Assembly (NCBI GenBank): GCA_000750105.3
Contig: JPHH03000001.1
Coordinates: 558,001-622,000 of the forward strand
Source: Tolypocladium sp. Sup5 PDA-1
Lineage: Eukaryota; Ascomycota; Sordariomycetes; Hypocreales; Ophiocordycipitaceae
DNA: 64,000 bases
Direction of reading: 5' to 3'
The notes beneath the pieces are model-generated. The model saw nothing but the letters and a program-made list of their open reading frames with translations. It had not been told where the DNA came from and made no database searches. Positions 55,835-64,000 of the stretch are shown piece by piece; position 1 is the stretch's first letter, and each line of letters starts with the position of its first letter. The translations under genes and the position numbers were made by a program.

Positions 55835-57053
55835 TCACCTGCCCCCGTCGTTCATTTCTCTGGTCAGGGCCAGACGCCTGCTAAACGGGCTCAGACTTCG
55901 CTCCCGCGGAGGCTCGTCCGCTTGCCGTCTCCCATGTCCCATGTTGCCCCGGTCATCTCGAGCTCCGCCAACTCGACCACCCTGTGGAGCGCGATACTGC
56001 CGTTCACCCTGCCGCCTCGTCTCTGGTTCTGGTGACCTTGGATAGTCCTGCTGGCGAGAATATGACCCCCTAGAATCTCCAGACTTGAAAGAGTCTCGTC
56101 TTGGCTGCCTCGGATTGTTGTCATCATCCTGGTGTTGGGGCGGTCGGTCGTCTCGGGCTCGATATGATCGCTCATGCCTTTCGGGTGGAGGGGAGCGACT
56201 GTCGCGCGATAGGGAACGCTGCTGTCTTCGTGCCGGTGATGGGCTGCGACTGTCGCTCGACAGCGGGCGTCGAGGTCTCCGCGGTGGGGACAAGCTGCGG
56301 CTGTCACGCGATAGCGAACGCCGTTGTCTCCGTGGAGGTGAGGGGCTGCGACTATCACGCGATAGGGAGCGCTGGCGTTTCCGAGGCGGCGGTGACGGGT
56401 TGCGGCTGTCGCGCGACAGAGAGCGCTGCCGTCTCCGCGGCGGTGACGAGCTGCCACTGTAGCTCCGGCTGTAGCTGCGGCCACGAGGTCGCTGCTCGTC
56501 GCCACTCACAGACTCTGGACTACGCCTGCGTCTTGGGGGTGTTGCAGACCGTTTCTTGCTTTTTGGCGGCCTTGAATCCCTCGAGGCATCCGTTGAAATC
56601 GTCGAGACTGAGTCTGTCGAAGCCGATCTTTGACGCTTGGAAGAAGACTTGATCAGTTCATCATCGCGGTCATCGAGCTCCCGCTTTTTCGCACGCTCAG
56701 TCTCTCTCTTTGCAATCTCCTCATCGGCGACCCCCTTCCTATCGCAAGAGTTAGCGCTGAATGTTTGGGAGAACGCTGTCCACTCACTTCTTTTCCTCTG
56801 GTTCCAGGACAGTGTTCGTGAGCTTTGGCACAAGCTTCGGGTTCCGCAGCTGCTGAGAGCGGGAGGGGCGCGACACATAGGGTCGTTCCTGCGTAGAGGA
56901 CTTGCATTCATATGAGTAGTGACGTGCTGGGAGTGTCAGCCTTGAGAAAAGAGTTCGGGTTGCGGTATACATATCTCGTTTCAAGCACTTCTGGCACTGG
57001 ACGTTGGCTGGAGTAGACCGCGATGGCCCTCCGCGGCCCCTGGGGGCGAACAT
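55835..57053 (-). CDS. ZCCHC10-like zinc-knuckle protein with RS-repeat tail
   Basis: The model has exons 56788-57053 and 55835-56738 (389 residues), joined by a 49-nt GT-AG intron. The start 'MFAPRGRGG' is followed by a zinc knuckle beginning Cys20-Gln-Lys-Cys23, with His45 and Cys50 in 'RHYSYEC'. This is the ZCCHC10-type arrangement, but with 17 extra residues between the second Cys and the His. 'ERPYVSRPSRSQQLRNPKL' and 'KGVADEEIAKRETERAKKREL' are family blocks. The C-terminal 270 residues are Arg/Ser-rich with tandem imperfect repeats of Arg-Ser-Leu-Ser-Arg-Asp-Ser-Arg-Ser-Pro, as in splicing-associated RS proteins. The extra segment has GT/AG signals of a 44-nt intron that would shift frame, so the start of the gene needs transcript evidence. 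A nuclear RNA-processing role is inferred. Confidence 0.75.
56190..56470. repeat. Tandem imperfect repeats encoding RS-rich units
   Basis: Six or so imperfect units of about 45-51 bp, each encoding an Arg-Ser-Leu-Ser-Arg-Asp-Ser-Arg-Ser-Pro-like peptide on the minus strand, run head to tail inside the zinc-knuckle gene. The units differ mainly in silent and Arg/Pro positions, so the array looks old or under selection for composition. Confidence 0.75.
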
Positions 57054-58248
57054 GGCGGGGGGACGGTGCAGCGACAAGAAAAGCTGATGAGGAGAGACCC
57101 GAATACTCAAAAGCAATGAAAGAAATTGATATCCGCGACTGTTGGGCTTGTTCCCTTGAGTGCCAGAGCAGCTTGAAGAACTCAGTCTTGGGCACGGAAA
57201 GCTGACTACTCGTAAACCCAGTCGTCCTCGGTGATTCTAATGCAGCTCACGTGACATGCACGATGACATTGCGCGGGAGATCCCGCTATGTGGCTTGATG
57301 GAATTCGTGCATGATGGCACGGCCGTTCCAGTATCATGCGCCTTCATGTAGGACAAAAACCAAGTGAGCTATCAGGTGACGCCCTCCATGTGACACCAAT
57401 CGGGCAGACAGATGAGGCGAGCACGTCGTGAGCCGGTGACCATCCAAATAGCCAAAGGTAGAGACTCATGTTCGGTGTGTTACATAAGCAACACACAAAC
57501 TGGCATTTTCTCGTGACAGGCGCTGGGAGGCTGAGAGAGGAATCTACCGGCGTTAGGTCACTTCCGAGCTCAGCTTGATGCTCGCAGTCCCCGAACATCC
57601 TCCTGTCATTGTCCAGACTCTCTGTCGACTCGACCCGATGGCATCGGCTTGAACCGCCCGTCGGACACCAGCATCTCCCGCCAGGCTCTGGACTCTGCAG
57701 CGGCGCTCCGAGAGTCCCTGCAGCCTGCTGCTGTAAGTCCTCTGCTCCCTGCCCAGCGCAAACCAAGAATTCCAGACCCGAAACCACCCACCCCCCTCAT
57801 CGAAATATCCCCTCCATCACGACTCTGCCGTCGCCTGTCGTCATTGCACGCCATTCTGCGCTCTATTGCCTCTGTCCTGCCATCAGTGCATTGTTCTAAC
57901 CTCGGTGATCGCAGGTCCCGCGCTCCCAAGAGGCGCAACGACGGTCGAGAAGCGCCAGCCCGAACCCGGAGAGGCACACCTCCTCCCCAATCATCGAAGC
58001 CTGGAAACGATGTCCTTCCCGTCACGACGATGAGCACCGGTACTCTGTCTTCTACCTGCTGGCCCGCTTCGATCGATTCTGCTTTTTGATTTCGATTCCC
58101 ATACTGTCTCTTCCTCTCGACTTGGTCCACCTCGTGCACCCTTTGTCGGCGGCGGTCGGAAAACGGTCGGTCCGTGTCTGCTGCAATACTCGGTCTACTT
58201 CATTGGAGCCCCGTGTGGTTGGATATTCAGCCGCGCCAGTCCTCCGTC
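57054..58248. other. Divergent upstream region of the zinc-knuckle and R3H genes
   Basis: No supported gene. The proximal 500 bp on the plus strand is CT-rich and probably the leader of the R3H gene. Open frames there (for example 57649-58089) are shadows of pyrimidine-rich DNA. Confidence 0.5.
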
Positions 58249-60860
58249 ATGGCGACTGCGCAGGTATCCCCAGACCTCTCCAGGTCGTCCTTTGCCAAGG
58301 TACGTCAGTCCACTGCCGCTCTCTCCGCGATTCGCGTTCCTTTCCATGCCTTGCGCTTGACACTGACGCCCAACGTAGGTGGCTGCCTCTGTTTCAGAAG
58401 AACTCCCATCCGGGCCAACCCCGGCCACCGATCAGACTGCAAGCGTGAAGCATGAAGCCGGCACAACAGCCCCTATTATTGTCAGTGGTGCGTCGGCGGA
58501 TGCCGCTCGTTCGCAAAATGCTTTGCCCACCAAGTCTGGAGGCCACTATGCCGCTAGAGGAAACCTCGCAGCCGTGGAAAGGATCGCGGCGTCGCTGACC
58601 GATCTCAAGCTCGGCTCAAGGGTTCCTAGCCTCGTGGTTGACGGCAGCGGCTCCGCGCTTGAACGCCAGCGCGCATTAGTGAGCAGGGAGAGCGTATCCG
58701 ACGAATCGCAAAAATGCGACTCGAGCTCCGAGCTGGGGACCAAGCCCCCGAGCTTGGACGGCAAGAGCATCACCTCGGGGACGACCTTCGCCATGGACGA
58801 AAAGGAATCCCTGCGTCCTGATGATAGTGCCAGCGTCAAGGCCGCGGCTGAAGACGATGATGCCTTCTCGATCCGGGGATCTTTCATAGCCGGGTCCCGA
58901 ATGAGCTCCGACGTTGCTGCGAGAGCCCGGGGTATCCAGTTGGGAGACATCCCCGAGCGCAGGCTGGCGCATCCACCTCCGGGCATTCACTCACATGGCC
59001 TTTTGACTCCCCAGAGTTCCTCATCAGAGCAACCCCCGGCTCTCAACCCTGCCATGCCGCTGAGCGCTGAAGGGTCCTCTGATGCCTTGAACGTCATCTA
59101 CCGGCAGGCGCCGGACGAAAAGCTTCTTGATGCACTTGCAAGTCCGAGGGATCGATACTTTTTGCTACGGCTGGAGAAGGATGTCATCGATTTTGTGCAA
59201 GACTCCAAGTACGTTGATTCGGGAATCCACCACTGTGCTTATGCTAATGTCCTCAGGGAACCTTACATGGACCTCCCTCCATCGAATTCGTTCTGTAGGA
59301 TGCTAACGCACAAGCTGGCGGACTACTACCACATGACGCATTCTTATGAGCCGCACATAGGATCTGTTCGCATATTTAGAACGCCCTTCTGCCGGGTTCC
59401 ACCGTCTTTGGCAACCATGGCACCCCAGCCTAATGCCTCAGCCAGCAGCACCCCGCCTCCTGCTGTCTTGCCCAGGAAGATCATGCGCCGAGGGCAGGAT
59501 AGCGAAGGAGGCCCTTTCAGCGCTGGTGCCTCGAAGGCTACATCGGAATCGGGAAGCGATGGCAAAGACAAGCTGCCTCTTGCCAAAGAGAAGTAAGAGT
59601 ACCGGTGTGACAGTCAAACGCCTCCGTCTGCTAACCGGTGCCTAGGCTGTCGAGAGAGGAGCGGGAAGAAATGTACAAGTTGGCACGAGAACGCATCTTT
59701 GGCAGCTCGGAAGAGAGCGTTCAAGGTATACCATCTGAAACCTGCCAGTTGAAATGCGTATCAACTAACGCTTTTTAAGAAAACGAGGGCGAGAATGGCA
59801 TGTCCCGCACAAGCTCTGCATCTGCCACCAATAAAGCCAACGCTGCTAAACGTGGCAAGACCGGCAAGCAGCGACGCGATGACTCAGACAGCTTCGACTC
59901 GAGGAATCAGTACACGGCATACTGGGGCCCGCAACAGCAGACCTGGGTACCGCAGCCTCAAACCCAGTTCGTGCCTCTTGCACATGGCCAGTTCAACGCA
60001 CAAACTCCGCCAGCATATACCGGACAAGTGGCGCCCGTCTATGGCCAGCAACCAGCTGCGTATCCTGGCATGCCTGGCATGGCACCCAGCCCTGCCTATC
60101 CCGCTTATGGGATGCCTCAGGTTAGTAACACTTGAAATTCTACGCGATGCTCACGGCTAAGATGAGCGAACAGTACCCACCCCAGCCTCCTCAACAAAGG
60201 TATCAGCCCGGCAGCAGCCCGATGACAGCGTATGGTTCACCTGTTCCACCAGCCGCCGTGCCGCAAGGTTGGCAGCCAGGCTTCAGCCCTCCTGTGTATC
60301 AACCAAGAGGGCCTGCGCCACCGGCATCGCACTCCCACGCTGGCATTCCGTATGCCTTCGGACAGCTCCCTGCAAATATCAACCCTCACGATCCGAAGAG
60401 CCAGCATCCCATCCCGGGTAGCTACAACAGGAATCATGCCTTCAACCCCAAGACGCAATCCTTCGTCCCTGGCGGGAACGGCATGCACCCAGCTCAGCCT
60501 CCCCAACCACCATTCACCGCACCTGGATCTCACCACAGTAGCCCACTGATTGGAACCCCCCATCTCGCCTACGTCGGATATCAAACAGGGGTGCTCCCGC
60601 CGCCGTATGGGGGAGGGTATGGCATGGCGAGGCAGGGATCTAACAACTCCATTCCCTCGTACCATGGGCCTCCCCACGCTCAGCACATGCCGACAATGCA
60701 AACCATGCCGCACGTTCCCCAGCAGCATCTCCCTCAGAACCCCCCGATGCATATTCCTACGCGGCCGGCGGCCCCTCAGGGGCCGAACTTGATATATAGT
60801 CACTTACCAACTTACGGCAACCCGGCGACGTTGCCGCAAAAGCCAGCTACCGGGATTTAG
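58249..60860 (+). CDS. R3H-SUZ domain RNA-binding protein (Rbs1/ARPP21-like)
   Basis: Five exons (58249-58299, 58379-59592, 59646-59725, 59780-60120 and 60174-60860) give 790 residues; all introns are GT-AG and in phase. After a Ser-rich N-terminal half, an R3H domain spans about residues 265-345 ('RYFLLRLEKDVIDFVQ' and 'NSFCRMLTHKLADYYHMTH', with Arg324 and His328 as the R-x3-H pair). A SUZ-like motif follows ('KIMRRGQ' and 'LSREEREEMYKLARERIFGSSEES'). The C-terminal 300 residues are Pro/Gln/Tyr/Gly-rich and prion-like. R3H-SUZ proteins bind single-stranded nucleic acid, usually mRNA in the cytoplasm; yeast Rbs1 and animal ARPP21/Encore share this order. The target RNAs are unknown. The intron at 60121 (53 nt) has a good GGCTAAGATG branch region. 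Confidence 0.88.
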
Positions 60861-61235
60861 GCAGCATCAGGCGATGTTCAGGGCGGAAAGCCCACACGGC
60901 GTACACGGGCATTACGAGCATCTTGGCGTTACCGGTGGATAGGATGAATGGTATTGACGTTTCTTCATAGGCTATTGCCTCCTTTTAGATGAGATACACA
61001 CATTGGGGACAGCTCCTCAATGAAAGACTGCATGACGATTCAATCCCACTTCTAAAAGTTCTCAGGTGCCGACATGTCTGCCGGCTTACCAACAACGCCA
61101 TGATGATTTGTGTTGGAACACAGTGCCCATGCCCACGTCTCGTAATCCATCCAGAGAATGCATGCACCGAGCTCCCTCTTTTTGCGAGGCGTGTTCCTTT
61201 GCCTGCTAACGATTAACCCAATCCCAAGTCGCTCT
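60861..61235. other. Convergent intergenic region between the R3H and eIF3f genes
   Basis: This interval holds the 3' flanks of two convergent genes. No coding sequence is supported. Confidence 0.55.
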
Positions 61236-62401
61236 CTACTCCGTAGGTTCCCGGGGTTCCCGGGGCTCTCGGGGCTCCCCCCGCTGGCCGCCTCCCCTGC
61301 CACCGCCGCGGCCGCCTCGCTTGCCGCCACGCTGGTTACCACCCTTGTCGCCCTCGCCCTTGCCCTCGCCATCCTTCTCGCCGGTAGCCAGGTTGGCCAC
61401 CGCCAGTCGCTGAGACAGGTCGATCTGGGTGCGGATGGTGTTCGCTAGGTAGCTAACCATGAGAACATCCTGGATGTGGTTGTTGAAGTCGCTCTCGATC
61501 TGCGACGCGTCGACCTTTGGCGCCAGGGAGAGGGCGCTCATCAGGTACTGTCCCAGGGCGTTGTTGGGCTCCTCCTCCTCATCCAAGACACCGTTCACCC
61601 ACTCGCTGACCCGGTCCAGGAGGCTCAGGGTCTGCTCGACTGACCGGCCGAGGCCTTCGATATCTGATACCAGAGGCGCAGTTCGCGTCTCAGAGTCCTG
61701 TGCGCTCGCAACGGCCTCGAGGGCGCTCCTCTCGGCGTCGCCGTACAGCATCTTGTGGGGGACCTGGATGAACAGGCAGCTCTCGGCGGCACGCTCGGCG
61801 TTGACGGCCACGGGGGCGCTGATGTAGCATCTCGTCTCGATATCCTCGCCGGGCTCGGTGGAGATGGTCAGGTGAAGAGCCGGGTGGGGGAAGGTACCGG
61901 TTTCGGGGCTGGCGAAGAAGTTCTGGATCAAGGCGGAGAAGCTGTTGAGCTCGTGGGAGGTGGTGTACCATCCAAGCAGGGACTCGCGCGGGTTGGCTTT
62001 CAGGGTCAGGGCGAGCATGTTCTTCTGGTATTCGACGTCGACCTCGACTTGGTCCTCCTCCTCGGTGTGAGGGATGGCGAAACACGAGCGGACCTCGACT
62101 TCGGTGCCATCTTCGGATCGGGTGCCGACGAGGGCGCCGATGACTCGGGTGGACTGGGCATTCTCGCGGACGTCCCTTCGCACGGCGTGATCGAGGATCG
62201 AGAGGACAGCCTTGAATGACAATATGTTAGTCCCGGCATCTCCAGCATTCGAGGCCCATGGGCAAGGGGACCGCCGGGGGAGAGGAGGGGTACCTGAGGC
62301 TGGATATTGACGCTGAGCGGGGCAATGTTAGTCTGGATGCCAACGTTGCCGTGAGCCAGCGGGCGCGCGAGATGTATGAAGCGCTCGGTAGCAGCAGCCA
62401 T
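61236..62401 (-). CDS. Translation initiation factor eIF3 subunit F
   Basis: Two exons (62294-62401 and 61236-62210) with an 83-nt intron give 360 residues. eIF3f is an MPN-domain subunit of the eIF3 complex in the cytoplasm. The MPN domain covers about residues 25-155 ('VLSILDHAVRR', 'VIGALVGTRSEDGTEVEVRSCFAIPH', 'LLGWYTTSHELNSFSALI'). Its Gly-Trp-Tyr-Thr-Thr-Ser-His block lacks the full JAMM zinc-binding signature, as is usual for eIF3f. The helical C-terminal part includes 'ALGQYLMSALSLAPKVD' and 'DVLMVSYLANTIRTQIDLSQRL'. The last 40 residues form a Gly/Arg-rich extension ending in Arg-Glu-Pro repeats. It is divergent from the UTP25 gene with about 350 bp between start codons. Confidence 0.93.
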
Positions 62402-62753
62402 GCTGGGCAGGTGGTCGGCGGGCGTCGTGGGAGGTTGCGGGTTCGGGTGGGTGTGGAGAGGAGGAAGAGTGAGGCTTCGCCGCTTTGTCTGGGTCGTCGT
62501 CGCGATGTCGCCAAATTTCGCTGATTTTGTGATTTGCAGGTTTGGGGGCTCCACCCTGGGGTTGTGCGCACTTAGATAAGCCACGATAGGAGGTGTGGCG
62601 TCGGCGCTGCCCCACCATGCTGTGGCTGGAGACGGCTGTCCTGCAAGGCTGAAGGTCGACATTTTTTTGGTCCCCGGTCGACTCGGCGTGGGGTGGATTA
62701 CATTTGCAACAACACTCACTATTCCTTTGTGATTGGGCTCTCATTCAGTCGAT
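62402..62753. other. Shared divergent promoter between the eIF3f gene and UTP25
   Basis: These 352 bp separate the divergent start codons of two genes for ribosome production and translation. No coding sequence is supported. Confidence 0.6.
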
Positions 62754-64000
62754 ATGGGACCTCGAGGACGAGGCGGCAACTTTCGAGGGCGTGGATCCGG
62801 ATCCCGAGGCAGAGGAGGACGAGGGGGAGCACGGGGGAGAGGACGAGGCCGCGGCGGCTCAAGTCGGTTTGGTCCTACAAGACGATTTGACGGAGACCGT
62901 CTCGCCGACAAGGATGAGTATGTTTGCAACCCGTGACACTTGTGCTAAATCTAGTACAATCTCTGACGCCTCATTCACAGATCGGATAGCGAAGAGTCCG
63001 ATGACAGTGCCGAGGATGAGCACGACGAAGAGCTGGATGAGATTGCTTCCGACGATGAAGATGAGAAACCCTCGGCACGTCCATACATGACCCTCTTACA
63101 AAGTCTCAACAACTCGAGTTCGTCAGCCCCAAAAGCCAAGAGGCGAAAGCTGGAGCATCCAGAGTCGCCTGGAAGGGCGGAAAGCCCTCCATCCGAAGAG
63201 GAAGACGCCGGCGAGAAACGCCCCGACGATGTCGACCAAGTTGATGAGGAAGAGGACCCCGCCATTGGACTGGATGAACAACCAGACGACGACTCAGACT
63301 CAGAGGACGACGACGCCGTGACAGATCCCTTTGACGTTCATTTTGCCCACCCAGATGAGTTGGCCATTGCGAAGGGGGTCAAGGCGGCCAAGGATGGAGA
63401 ATGGGCCACCAAGAGGGCGCTGATGCAGTCATTGAGGGCGACCATGATGTCTCCGGGGTCCGAATGCAGCTTCGATGCCCCCCAACCAGCTTCTGGGCTG
63501 GACGACTTCAACCTCAAGCAGAAGCTGAAGGAGACGGCCGGCAAGAAAATGGCGAAACTCGATGAAGCGCAAAAGGCAGTCATGCCTCTGTTATTCGACT
63601 ACCGAGACATCTTGCACTGCGATCGGACAGTCAACAATTCCAACAGCCTCCGACAAGCCGTCTGTCTTCACGCGCTCAACCACGTCTTCAAGTAAGAAAT
63701 AGCCCCCGAGTCCAATGTTTTGGTCCATGATGAACTAAACGTATCAAAGGACACGGGATCGAGTCATCAAGGACAACTACAAACTCGCCAAGGATGGAGA
63801 GGACACGGAACTTGAGCTCCGGGACCAGGGCTTCACTCGCCCCAAAGTGCTGTTCCTCGTCCCTACCAGGAACTCCTGCGCCCGGATAGTGAACATTATT
63901 CGCGACCTATGCGACATCGACCAGCAGGAGAACCGCAAACGCTTCGAAGAGTCTTACATCGAAAAGGAGGCCAATTTTGGGGACGATCGACCCGCCGACT
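62754..64000 (+). CDS. UTP25: UTP25 (U3 snoRNA-associated), 5' part
   Basis: The gene runs off the window. Exons seen are 62754-62917, 62981-63691 and 63750 onward. UTP25, the fungal relative of digestive-organ expansion factor, is a DEAD-box-like but ATPase-degenerate protein of the small-subunit processome in the nucleolus. The visible 375 or so residues show an RGG-rich N-terminus, a strongly acidic Asp/Glu/Ser segment, and then the start of the conserved domain ('DPFDVHFAHPDE', 'LLFDYRDILHCDRT', 'RQAVCLHALNHVFKTRDRVIKDN', 'VLFLVPTRNSCARIVNII'). The last block is the region equivalent to helicase motif Ia. The ATG at 62754 begins 'MGPRGRGGNFRGRG'. Confidence 0.9.

Overview
The window reads as nuclear DNA of a filamentous ascomycete. 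Genes carry many short (about 45-85 nt) GT-AG introns with CTAAC/CTGAC-type branch sites, intergenic DNA is GC-rich and long, start codons follow pyrimidine-rich leaders, and the gene set is typical of Pezizomycotina (several Zn2Cys6 regulators, a Fic1/Inn1-like C2 protein, UTP15, SWC4, YCK-type casein kinase, p24, eIF3f, UTP25). Protein style and recurring TACGGAGTAC-type motifs fit Sordariomycetes, probably Hypocreales, but the genus cannot be fixed from the sequence alone.

Layout. 1-4.9 kb is non-coding and leads into a large six-exon Zn2Cys6 regulator with a polyglutamine tract (4949-8802). 8.8-11.5 kb has no intact gene but holds an internally deleted serine carboxypeptidase remnant. 11.7-16.5 kb carries UTP15 and a C2-domain cytokinesis protein on the minus strand. 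18-24.7 kb holds a free-methionine-R-sulfoxide reductase with a 5-nt microexon, an Ulp1-like cysteine protease gene divergent from an unrecognised small gene, and a LETM1-domain mitochondrial protein. 25.5-29.2 kb is a small metabolic group: a peroxisomal-type SCP2 protein, a nitronate monooxygenase and a Kv-beta-like aldo/keto reductase. After a 4 kb empty stretch come casein kinase I, a p24 cargo receptor and SWC4 (33.1-38 kb).

38-46.2 kb is an 8 kb gene-poor stretch rich in microsatellites. It leads into an unusual gene (46204-48323) that fuses a Zn2Cys6 DNA-binding cluster to a maltose/galactoside-acetyltransferase-like left-handed beta-helix whose expected catalytic histidine is a leucine. 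A further Zn2Cys6 regulator follows on the minus strand (49.4-51.7 kb). 52-64 kb is a compact housekeeping block: a PPR protein, Cwf18, a ZCCHC10-like zinc-knuckle/RS protein, an R3H-SUZ protein, eIF3f and the 5' part of UTP25, several arranged as divergent or convergent pairs.

Most of the housekeeping genes serve RNA and translation (rRNA processing, splicing, translation initiation, mitochondrial RNA). The most notable observations are the regulator/pseudo-acetyltransferase fusion, whose zinc cluster is itself interrupted by an in-frame intron; the 5-nt microexon; a GC-AG intron; and the apparent splice-frame conflict in the zinc-knuckle gene. All exon boundaries were read by eye from splice consensus, frame continuity and family knowledge; no alignment was run.
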